Source: Berkiella sp964496435
Lineage (GTDB): Bacteria; Pseudomonadota; Gammaproteobacteria; Berkiellales; Berkiellaceae
Length of the DNA stretch: 64,000 nt
Direction of reading: 5' to 3'
Assembly (NCBI GenBank): GCA_964496435.1
Contig: CAZBZP010000006.1
Span: forward strand, 88,373-152,372
This document shows positions 1-6,676 of the stretch, piece by piece. The notes under the pieces are model-generated. The model was not told the DNA's origin, searched no databases, and worked only from the letters and a program-made list of their open reading frames with translations. The position numbers and the translations under genes were made by a program. Position 1 is the stretch's first letter. Every line of letters begins with the position of its first letter.

Positions 1-294
1 ATGTTTGCGGATAACTTCCATATCCTTTATTAATTCTTTGGTGGTGTTATGTTCTAAACTGCCATAAGGTGTGGAGCGTCCGCAGCCACGTTGATCAAAA
101 ATGATGATGCGATAACGCTCAGGATCAAAGTAACGTCTATCATCGGTAGTGCAGCCAGCGCCAGGGCCGCCATGCACAAATAAGACAGGAATACCCTCTG
201 GAGAACCACTTTCTTCAACGTAAAGACTATGCCCTTTGCCAACATCTAAGGTATGTTGAGCATAATTTTTAATTGCAGGAAGCAGTACTTTCAT
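1..294 (-). CDS. pip: Proline iminopeptidase, 5' part only (cut by window edge)
   Basis: The first 98 codons read on the minus strand from an ATG at 294 give an alpha/beta-hydrolase N-terminus. It contains the oxyanion-hole motif HGGPGAGC (residues 41-48) followed by DDRRYFDP and FDQRGCGRS, which is diagnostic of the S33 proline iminopeptidase family. This enzyme removes N-terminal proline from peptides in the cytoplasm. AAGGA lies just upstream of the start. The nucleophile Ser and the rest of the triad lie beyond the window edge, so intactness cannot be judged. Confidence 0.88.
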   Translation of the reverse strand, partial: MKVLLPAIKNYAQHTLDVGKGHSLYVEESGSPEGIPVLFVHGGPGAGCTTDDRRYFDPERYRIIIFDQRGCGRSTPYGSLEHNTTKELIKDMEVIRKH

Positions 295-354
295 GTTTTT
301 TCCTTAATAATGGCATTTTGAGGGGCATTCAAATGGATAAACGCTTACAATCTA

Positions 355-462
355 TAGCGAATTTCACTCTTTAGCCCTGATCACCAAAATGAGACACTTT
401 CCTTGTCAATCTCCAACCGACGAAATTCGGATTGGCCCGGGACCCCTCCCGGGCTTTTTTTT
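355..462 (+). ncRNA. Candidate small RNA ending in a strong terminator
   Basis: Both flanking genes (pip, typA) lie on the minus strand, yet a strong plus-strand intrinsic terminator sits at 435-462 with no plausible plus-strand gene before it. Just upstream is a second hairpin: CCAACCGA (413-420) pairs with TCGG-A-TTGG (427-435) around a 6-nt loop. A TACAAT at 346-351 could be a -10 box, but I see no good -35. The 5' end is a guess and no known RNA family is recognised. It could instead be the end of an unstable antisense or leader transcript. Confidence 0.3.
435..462 (+). terminator. Rho-independent terminator, plus strand
   Basis: GCCCGGGA (435-442) and TCCCGGGC (447-454) form a perfect 8-bp GC-rich stem with a CCCC loop, followed directly by eight T residues. 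The T-run makes it directional for plus-strand transcription. Confidence 0.8.
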
Positions 463-487
463 ATCTACTGATTTTATATACTTGGCA

Positions 488-574
488 AAGAGGCTTCCCT
501 CTATATCTACTCCGTGGCACCCATCCCCCCGCGGGGAACCCCTGCCACTACGTACATATAGAGAGAAGCCTCTT
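488..574. repeat. Long nested inverted repeat downstream of typA
   Basis: Two 19-nt arms, 488-506 and 556-574, are complementary with a single mismatch. Inside them a second 6-bp stem forms between GTGGCA (514-519) and TGCCAC (543-548), around a C-rich core with CCCCGCGGGG. It lies 40 bp past the typA stop codon. It may be a structured 3' end for typA or a degenerate mobile palindromic unit. There is no long T-run on either side. Confidence 0.6.
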
Positions 575-613
575 CTCTTATTTTCATTTTCTAGTTTAGA
601 TGAGAACTAGCCC

Positions 614-2422
614 TTATTCACCCGATCTGGATTCACGTTTACGTTCATGTTCCTTGAGGTACTTTTTACGTATACGAATCGCAAAGGGCGTGACTTCAAC
701 TAATTCATCATCTTCAATAAATTCAAGAGATTGCTCTAATGACATCTTGATATGCGGGGTGAGGATAATGTTTTCATCTGATCCCGATGCACGCATGTTT
801 GTTAGCTGCTTACCTTTTATGACGTTCACAACCAAATCATTATCACGTGAATGGATACCGACAATCATCCCTTCATAAACTTCCGTTTGTGGCCCGATGG
901 TTAAGCGACCACGAGCTTGCAAATTAAATAGGGAAAAGCCGGTCGCTTTACCTGCAGCATTCGATATCAATACCCCTTGACCCCGTTTTGCCACAGAACC
1001 TGCTTTATAAGGTCCGTAATGATCAAAGACATGGGTTAAAATACCAGAGCCAGAAGTAATGGTTAAAAAGGTAGAATGGAAGCCAATCAAACCGCGAGAA
1101 GGAATGGTGTAGTCCATACGAATACGACCTTTACCATCTGCAACCATATCCATCAATTGTCCACGACGAGCACCCAATTGCTCCATAACTGAGCCTTGAT
1201 CTTTTTCTTCAACATCAACGGTTAACAATTCATAGGGCTCTGTGATTTCATCACCATTACGATGCAAAATCACTTCGGGTCTTGATAAGGCTAATTCATA
1301 ACCTTCTCTGCGCATGGTTTCAATCAAAATAGAAAGATGAAGTTCGCCACGACCTGATACGCGAAACTTATCGGGATCTTCAGTATCTTCTACTCTTAAT
1401 GCCACATTATGTAATGTTTCACGATATAACCTGTCTCGTAATTGCCTACTGGTAACGTATTGGCCTTCACCAGATAAAGGCGAAGTATTTACTTGGAAGG
1501 TCATGCTGATGGTAGGTTCATCTACCGTTAAAGCAGGTAGGGCTTCAACATTATTTTTATCACAAATAGTATCTGAAATCGCTAAAGGTTCGATGCCTGA
1601 AATGGCAACAATATCGCCCGCTTGTGCTTCAGGCTGTTCAATTCTTTCCAAACCTAAGTAACCCAAAATTTGTAAAATGCGGCCCTGTCTGGTCTTACCT
1701 TGAGCATCAATAATGGAAACTTGGGTATTAGACTTAATTGAACCACGTTTGATCAAACCAATGCCGATTGTGCCCACATAGCTGGAATAGTCCAAACTAC
1801 TGATCTGCATTTGAAAAGGACCTTCAGGGTCACAACGTGGCGGTTTAACATGTTCAACAATCGCCTCAAATAAAGGTGTCATGTCCGTACCAGGTTGATT
1901 CAGATCTCTTGTTGCTGTTCCTAAAAGGGCGGAAGTGTAAACAACGGGGAAGTCCAACTGTTCTTCAGTGGCACCCAGTTTATCGAACAAATCAAATACT
2001 TGGTCAATAACCCAGGAAGGTCTGCTGCCAGGTCTATCAATCTTATTGATAACCACAATAGGGTTTAATCCCTTCGCAAAGGCTTTTTGGGTCACGAAAC
2101 GGGTTTGTGGCATAGGGCCATCGACCGCATCAACAAGTAACAGCACCGCATCCACCATGGATAAAATGCGCTCTACTTCGCCCCCGAAGTCCGCGTGTCC
2201 CGGGGTGTCCACCACGTTAATACGGTAGTCTTTCCATTTAAGCGCTGTATTTTTTGCAAGGATGGTAATTCCCCGCTCTTTTTCAAGCTCATTGGAGTCC
2301 ATGACACAAGTGTCATAGGCAACACGGGAATCCAGGGTCCCAGATTGCTGTAGCAGCTTATCAACCAGAGTTGTTTTGCCATGATCGACATGGGCGATAA
2401 TTGCGATATTTCTTAGCTGCAT
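614..2422 (-). CDS. typA: Ribosome-associated GTPase TypA/BipA
   Basis: This is a translational GTPase that binds the 70S ribosome and helps ribosome assembly and stress growth, often at low temperature. From the ATG at 2422 the protein has 602 residues, about the family length. All G motifs are visible near the N-terminus: HVDHGKTTL, RGITI, DTPGHADFGGEV and NKIDRPGSRP. EF-G-like domains follow, then the TypA-specific C-terminus (SRGLIGF region). An in-frame ATG exists 69 bases upstream, but 2422 is preferred because GAGGGGA precedes it and the N-terminus then matches the family (MQLRNIAIIAHVDHG). It is divergent from the gene at 2604, with about 180 bp between them for promoters. Confidence 0.97.
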   Translation of the reverse strand: MQLRNIAIIAHVDHGKTTLVDKLLQQSGTLDSRVAYDTCVMDSNELEKERGITILAKNTALKWKDYRINVVDTPGHADFGGEVERILSMVDAVLLLVDAVDGPMPQTRFVTQKAFAKGLNPIVVINKIDRPGSRPSWVIDQVFDLFDKLGATEEQLDFPVVYTSALLGTATRDLNQPGTDMTPLFEAIVEHVKPPRCDPEGPFQMQISSLDYSSYVGTIGIGLIKRGSIKSNTQVSIIDAQGKTRQGRILQILGYLGLERIEQPEAQAGDIVAISGIEPLAISDTICDKNNVEALPALTVDEPTISMTFQVNTSPLSGEGQYVTSRQLRDRLYRETLHNVALRVEDTEDPDKFRVSGRGELHLSILIETMRREGYELALSRPEVILHRNGDEITEPYELLTVDVEEKDQGSVMEQLGARRGQLMDMVADGKGRIRMDYTIPSRGLIGFHSTFLTITSGSGILTHVFDHYGPYKAGSVAKRGQGVLISNAAGKATGFSLFNLQARGRLTIGPQTEVYEGMIVGIHSRDNDLVVNVIKGKQLTNMRASGSDENIILTPHIKMSLEQSLEFIEDDELVEVTPFAIRIRKKYLKEHERKRESRSGE

Positions 2423-2603
2423 GGTCCCCTCAGAAAAAAATGAAAAGAGTTTACCACATCTTAGGCCAAAATACGGGCAAATCATGTGCATAAACGCAGT
2501 TATTCTTCAGGACCTACCACCAAGATGACGACTTTTAAGGGTATAAACGCTTGTGTCGATACCTAATTTAGAGGGAGACTAATAAAAAAGGGGGTACCTC
2601 ATT

Positions 2604-3170
2604 ATGCCATCGCTGATATTACACCCAAGTTCCACAGCACAATGGCATGACTTATTGGGTAAGGCACAACAGTCCAGTGCAATATACCTTAAGGAAGATT
2701 TGGAAGCTTATTTGGTTTTCCTATTAATGCGATTTACTGGAGAACCCAGCATTGTCTCCAGCGTTTTAGGCCTTGAGTTTTTACAAAGTTACCATCAAGA
2801 ACCCCAATATTATCATCTCAAAGATGTGGGGGATAAATGCTTGCTCTTTGCAGGTCTTTTTCCAGGTCGAGCAATAAAACGTCGTGTAAAATTGAGCTAT
2901 TTTGTCAAGTTAGGGCAAATGGCCTATTCCACCATTTCGCATAATTTGAGTATTCAAGAAGAACTCTTTATTAAGCTTTGTATTGAGTTTCCTAAACTGA
3001 TGGATGTCCTGCATGCAATGCGTGAGTTCACGAGCACCGTTGATTTACTCCAAGCCTTAGAATTATGGCATGAAACAGGAAGCCAACAAGCTTTGCGCAA
3101 CCTTAGTAAGATAACTACCAGTTTACCACATTTTCCTGATCTTGATTCTGACCAAAAGTCAGTGCACTAG
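2604..3170 (+). CDS. Conserved-looking protein of unknown function, 188 aa
   Basis: A 188-residue soluble protein, rich in Leu and alpha-helix by composition, with no signal peptide, membrane segment or catalytic motif that I recognise. The N-terminal half contains an EDLEAYLVFLLMRF stretch and the middle a conserved-looking LFAGLFPGRAIKRRVK segment. It resembles small uncharacterised proteins I associate with gammaproteobacteria, but I cannot assign a family name. A GGGGG tract 9 nt upstream of ATG 2604 could serve as ribosome-binding site. It is divergent from typA and followed by a dispersed repeat before glnA. Confidence 0.75.
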   Translation: MPSLILHPSSTAQWHDLLGKAQQSSAIYLKEDLEAYLVFLLMRFTGEPSIVSSVLGLEFLQSYHQEPQYYHLKDVGDKCLLFAGLFPGRAIKRRVKLSYFVKLGQMAYSTISHNLSIQEELFIKLCIEFPKLMDVLHAMREFTSTVDLLQALELWHETGSQQALRNLSKITTSLPHFPDLDSDQKSVH

Positions 3171-3305
3171 AAATCTTCTTTTTCTTTTTTCTTAAAATGA
3201 CACATGATCAAAACCAAGTTTTATCACTTTTAAATTTTTAAAAATCAAGCCAAAAATTTGCCTACCCATGTGCCACCATCTTGGAGTAAGATTGTGCCCT
3301 AGTTG

Positions 3306-3427
3306 TATACTCTTTCCATTTTGATTTTAGACTTTGTTGCTCGCTAACGAACTTCAGTCATGTATTCTGTATACACTTCTTTGTTCGGTAGCTTCGCGCC
3401 TAACCTAAAATTAAACTGGTTCGAGTA
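3306..3427. repeat. Dispersed palindromic repeat, copy A (glnA leader)
   Basis: This 122-bp segment is clearly similar to 52991-53116. Both start with TATACTCTT and a CCATTT block. Both have an ATGTA(T/C)TC...TGTA(T/C)AC core, a GCGCCT..CCTAAA block, and end in a TGGTT(C)GAGTA block. The ends are imperfect inverted copies of one another, as in a MITE-like palindromic element. Copy A ends 28 bp before the glnA start codon and so lies in its promoter or leader. Confidence 0.65.
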
Positions 3428-3454
3428 AGTTGGAACTAGCGCAAGGGGAAAGTG

Positions 3455-4864
3455 ATGTCTATTCAGAAAGTGTTGGAACAAATTCAAGAAAATAAAGTTA
3501 AATTTGTTGATTTAAGATTTACTGATACACGCGGCAAAGAACAACATGTGTCCGTACCGGCACATGTTGTCGATGAAGAATTTTTAGCCGATGGAAAAAT
3601 GTTTGATGGTTCATCGATTGCCGGTTGGAAAGGAATCAATGAATCTGACATGATTTTGTTACCTGATCCTGATACCGCCGTCTTGGATCCTTTTCGCGAA
3701 GAAATAACCTTACTTATCCGCTGCGACATTCATGATCCTGCCACCATGCAAAGCTATGTACGCGATCCTCGCTCCTTAGCACGTCGCGCAGAACAATATT
3801 TAAAATCAACTGGCATTGCAGATACCGCCTATTTTGGGCCAGAGCCTGAATTTTTTATCTTTGATGATGTTCGTTTTAAAATCGATATGAACAGCTCATT
3901 TTATATGGTCGATTCTGAAGAAGCTGCCTGGAACACCGAGCGCGACTTTGCTGGTGGTAATATGGGCCATCGTCCTATGATTAAAGGTGGTTATTTCCCC
4001 GTGCCACCTGTTGATTCATCACAAGACTTACGATCTGCTATTTGCCAAACTTTAGAAAAAATGGGATTACAAGTTGAAACACATCACCATGAAGTGGCAA
4101 CCGGTAATCAAAATGAAATTGGTACCACCTTTCGTACTTTGGTACGCAAAGCAGATGAATTACAAATCTTAAAGTATGTTGTACATAATGTTTCACATGC
4201 TTATGGCAAAACAGCGACCTTTATGCCAAAACCCATTGTTGGCGATAACGGTAACGGCATGCATTGTCACCAATCCTTATTTAAAGGCGGTGTTAACTTG
4301 TTTAGTGGCGATGGTTATGCAGGATTATCTGATACCGCGCTCTACTATATCGGCGGCATTATTAAACATGCCAAAGCATTAAATGCCATTACCAATGGCA
4401 CTACCAATAGCTATAAACGCTTGGTGCCAGGTTTTGAAGCGCCTGTTTTCTTAGCTTACTCTGCGCATAACCGTTCAGCTTCTATTCGTATTCCTTACAC
4501 ACCTTCACCCAAAGGGCGTCGTATTGAAGTGCGTTTCCCTGATGCCGCAACCAATCCTTATCTGGCTTTTGCGGCCATGATGATGGCGGGATTAGATGGT
4601 ATTCGTAAACAAATTCATCCTGGCGACCCCATGGATAAAGATTTGTATGATTTACCACCAGAGGAAGCAGCTGAATTAGACAGCGTTGCTGAGACATTAC
4701 CAGAAGCCTTGGAAGCCCTGAGCAAAGATCGAGCTTTCCTAAAAGAAGGTGGTGTATTTACGGATGAGTTGATTGACGCTTATATTGCCCTTAAACAGCA
4801 AGAAGTGAAGCGTTTGCATATGTCGACCCATCCTATTGAGTTTGAGATGTACTATAGTTTGTAA
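3455..4864 (+). CDS. glnA: Glutamine synthetase type I
   Basis: It catalyses ATP-dependent glutamine formation from glutamate and ammonia as a cytoplasmic dodecamer. From ATG 3455 the product is 469 residues, the same length as E. coli GlnA. The start is chosen because AAGGGGA sits 6 bases upstream; an in-frame GTG at 3452 is too close. Visible motifs are FDGSSIAGW, GPEPEFFIFD, the NGMHCHQSLF region, NRSASIRIP and the adenylylation loop DKDLYDLPPEE with Tyr398. This indicates a GlnE-regulated type I-beta enzyme. No ntrB/ntrC follows and no sigma-54 promoter was found upstream. The next gene begins 2 bp after the stop, so the two are probably cotranscribed. Confidence 0.97.
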   Translation: MSIQKVLEQIQENKVKFVDLRFTDTRGKEQHVSVPAHVVDEEFLADGKMFDGSSIAGWKGINESDMILLPDPDTAVLDPFREEITLLIRCDIHDPATMQSYVRDPRSLARRAEQYLKSTGIADTAYFGPEPEFFIFDDVRFKIDMNSSFYMVDSEEAAWNTERDFAGGNMGHRPMIKGGYFPVPPVDSSQDLRSAICQTLEKMGLQVETHHHEVATGNQNEIGTTFRTLVRKADELQILKYVVHNVSHAYGKTATFMPKPIVGDNGNGMHCHQSLFKGGVNLFSGDGYAGLSDTALYYIGGIIKHAKALNAITNGTTNSYKRLVPGFEAPVFLAYSAHNRSASIRIPYTPSPKGRRIEVRFPDAATNPYLAFAAMMMAGLDGIRKQIHPGDPMDKDLYDLPPEEAAELDSVAETLPEALEALSKDRAFLKEGGVFTDELIDAYIALKQQEVKRLHMSTHPIEFEMYYSL

Positions 4865-4866
4865 GC

Positions 4867-5445
4867 ATGAAAGCGCTACAAATTATTTTCTCTTTACTGC
4901 TTGTGCTATACGCACAAGCAGTAAAAGCTGAAACTGTGTACAAAGGCACAGATAAGCAAGGCAATACCATTTACAGTGATCAACCACTGGAAAATGGTGA
5001 AAAGATTACGGTTACACCAACGCCGAGCTTTTCCCTTCCTCCTTTATCACCGACGCAAACCCAAACAGAACAAGAAGCAACAACACCCGTTGTGAATTAT
5101 AACTTGAGCATTATTGCGCCAAAGGATCAAGAAACATTTACGAATGATATTAGATCTATTACGGTCAATTTAGCACTGACCCCTAAGCTACAAGCAGGCG
5201 ACAAAATACACTTAGTGATTAATGGTGAACCATTTGGCGAATATTCAGAATCACTGACTTTTACTTTGAATGAATTTCCACGCGGTGCCTATAAAATTCA
5301 AGCTGTTATTACAGCTGAAAATGAGGCGAAGATTATAAAAGCACAAAGCAATACCATCACGGTGTATCAGCAACGCGCTATCGCCAAAAGAAATGTAGCT
5401 CCCCAATTAGCCCCTCAAGCCCCCATGGCGCCGCAAGCTCCCTGA
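4867..5445 (+). CDS. DUF4124-containing secreted protein
   Basis: 192 residues with a clear N-terminal signal peptide (hydrophobic core LQIIFSLLLVLYAQ, cleavage likely after VKA). A DUF4124-like segment follows (ETVYKGTDKQGNTIYSDQPL), where the YK..D..G...YSD pattern is typical. The centre looks like a beta-rich domain, and the tail is Pro/Ala/Gln-rich with repeated APQ units. It starts 2 bp after the glnA stop; DUF4124 genes are often found next to glnA in gammaproteobacteria. The product is expected to be periplasmic or envelope-associated with unknown function. Confidence 0.85.
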   Translation: MKALQIIFSLLLVLYAQAVKAETVYKGTDKQGNTIYSDQPLENGEKITVTPTPSFSLPPLSPTQTQTEQEATTPVVNYNLSIIAPKDQETFTNDIRSITVNLALTPKLQAGDKIHLVINGEPFGEYSESLTFTLNEFPRGAYKIQAVITAENEAKIIKAQSNTITVYQQRAIAKRNVAPQLAPQAPMAPQAP

Positions 5446-5596
5446 TTTATGCCTGTCTTCTCTATACCATCACAGACTGTGATTGCCAACTAACTTCATG
5501 TTGTCAAAATTCCGTTTAGCCCCCCTATAACATTACTAAAAATACTAAATTTGTAGGCTTTTTTTATTTTATTTCGTCATCAGAAGGCATACTTCG

Positions 5597-5625
5597 TTGA
5601 CTCTAAATGTTATTTAGAGTAAAAA
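5597..5625 (+). promoter_or_regulatory. Candidate promoter with operator-like palindrome in its spacer
   Basis: TTGACT (5597-5602) could be a -35 box, with TAAAAA (5620-5625) at 17-bp spacing as a weak -10. The spacer is almost filled by the perfect inverted repeat ACTCTAAAT-GTT-ATTTAGAGT (5600-5620), which has 9-bp arms. That position suits a repressor site for the microcin-like gene at 5654. The -10 is poor, so this is inference. Confidence 0.45.
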
Positions 5626-5653
5626 CTAAGACCAGTTTCCCAGAGGAGGTTCT

Positions 5654-5971
5654 ATGAGAAATCTTAACTTATCTGAAATGGCTTTAGTTTCTGGCGGATT
5701 AAACTGCATTGATTCTGAAGTTTATTCAAACTTGCATAATCAAGCTAAATTTGCGGGCATATTAACGGGTACCGCAGGTGGTCTCGTTGTTGGCGCGATT
5801 GCTTTTGGTTTAACCATGCCAGTCTCAGTTGCTGGTGGTGCTATTGCCGCTTCAGCTTATATTGTACCCACGCTTTACGCTGCTACCGCAGGTGCTTTAG
5901 TGTTCCCTTGGCTCGCTATGTATGGCTATGGTCAATCCAGCGTTTGGACCCCATATTTCGGTCAAAAATAA
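5654..5971 (+). CDS. Microcin/bacteriocin-like precursor with double-glycine leader
   Basis: 105 residues beginning MRNLNLSEMALVSGG. This closely matches class II microcin/bacteriocin leaders such as that of microcin V (MRTLTLNELDSVSGG), which are cut after Gly-Gly by a C39-peptidase ABC exporter. The mature part would be about 90 residues starting LNCIDSE. It is Gly/Ala-rich with two hydrophobic segments (about 33-55 and 60-90), consistent with a pore-forming peptide. A strong AGGAGGT precedes the ATG. The gene at 5996 follows by 24 bp and may encode immunity or a partner. No C39 transporter lies in the window. Alternatively it is a non-bacteriocin secreted peptide that uses the same export route. 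Confidence 0.75.
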   Translation: MRNLNLSEMALVSGGLNCIDSEVYSNLHNQAKFAGILTGTAGGLVVGAIAFGLTMPVSVAGGAIAASAYIVPTLYAATAGALVFPWLAMYGYGQSSVWTPYFGQK

Positions 5972-5995
5972 ATTCTTTTTTTAAGTGAGGTTTGT

Positions 5996-6406
5996 ATGAT
6001 TAATTATGGAAAAGCAGCTCTTGTTGTAGGGTGTGCTGTTGCAGGTGGTGCTCTCGCAGTTACTTCAGGCGCAGGCGTTTTAGTTGTTGGCGCTTGTGCG
6101 CTTGCTGGTGCAGGTGCGCCTTCTGTTTTGAGAACAGTAGGTAAAGTTGCAGCGAGAGCGACAGGCAAGAAAGTGCCATTTGACGCAGATGATGTTGTTA
6201 CTATAGGTGCTGCTGCATTCGGTGTAGGCGTTGTTGCAACGCTATTCCCAGATGATCAAAAGAAAGATCCAAGCACAGTAGGCTTAGCTGCCTTTGCCGT
6301 ACCAGGCGGCGTACAAATGCTAACTGGCATTGTTGCAACCTGCGGAGCTTCTCGTCAAGCAGCTGCGAACGTTGAAGAACGTGTACGTGGTCAAAGGAAT
6401 CGATAG
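5996..6406 (+). CDS. Gly/Ala-rich hydrophobic protein downstream of microcin-like gene
   Basis: 136 residues with hydrophobic Gly/Ala/Val stretches at about 6-28, 30-42, 66-84 and 95-115. A short basic region (KVAARATGKK) lies between them, and the tail is charged (VEERVRGQRNR). It has no double-glycine leader. AGTGAGG lies upstream of ATG 5996, only 24 bp after the microcin-like gene, and a shared terminator follows. By position it could be an immunity protein or a second component; composition alone does not decide. I recognise no family. Confidence 0.65.
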   Translation: MINYGKAALVVGCAVAGGALAVTSGAGVLVVGACALAGAGAPSVLRTVGKVAARATGKKVPFDADDVVTIGAAAFGVGVVATLFPDDQKKDPSTVGLAAFAVPGGVQMLTGIVATCGASRQAAANVEERVRGQRNR

Positions 6407-6413
6407 TCTTTTT

Positions 6414-6441
6414 TAGCCAAGGATGGCTATTCTTCTCTTTT
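6414..6441 (+). terminator. Terminator of the microcin-like operon
   Basis: TAGCCA (6414-6419) pairs with TGGCTA (6424-6429) around an AGGA loop and is followed by a T-rich stretch (TTCTTCTCTTTT). It starts 8 bp after the stop of the 136-residue gene. It also overlaps the last codons of the convergent gene at 6427-6675. Confidence 0.6.
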
Positions 6442-6675
6442 CAAATACCACTCTATCAAGAACAACAATACTTTTGTCATCACAAAAGTAAATATCTGCC
6501 ATAAAATAAACGAAGAATAAAAAACAAACATCCACATGATAGTTAAGAGCATTACCAACACCGTGATAATGCGATTCATGAGGGTTTGCTTCCAAAACTT
6601 TTTCCATAACAATTTAAGAATGGTGAATGCGCGATGTTCTTGTTGATTTATATTACTATTATTGCTTTCTAACAT
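6427..6675 (-). CDS. Small membrane protein, 82 aa
   Basis: 82 residues: a polar N-terminus (about 1-30), then one long or two short hydrophobic segments (about 36-76) ending in a basic YLKREE tail. Its ATG lies one base after the stop codon of the 466-residue gene upstream on the same strand (TAATATG). Translational coupling is therefore likely, and the two proteins probably act together. No family is recognised. A short overlapping frame (6413-6607) is judged a shadow. Confidence 0.55.
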   Translation of the reverse strand: MLESNNSNINQQEHRAFTILKLLWKKFWKQTLMNRIITVLVMLLTIMWMFVFYSSFILWQIFTFVMTKVLLFLIEWYLKREE

Positions 6676-6676
6676 A

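Noticed and set aside
54..245. 63-aa minus-strand frame
   Set aside because: Lies inside the pip coding region in another frame; the pip frame has the recognisable HGGPGAGC motif.
389..610. 73-aa plus-strand frame downstream of pip
   Set aside because: It runs across the terminator hairpin and the long palindrome, has odd composition and no ribosome-binding site.
3428..3454. Possible sigma-54 promoter before glnA
   Set aside because: GG and GC elements are 7 bp apart instead of 10; no convincing match elsewhere in the leader.
5469..5483. ATCACAG-A-CTGTGAT palindrome after the DUF4124 gene
   Set aside because: Arms of only 7 bp, no T-run and no clear promoter next to it; could be chance.
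6413..6607. 64-aa minus-strand frame
   Set aside because: Overlaps the 82-residue small membrane protein, whose start is coupled to the upstream gene.
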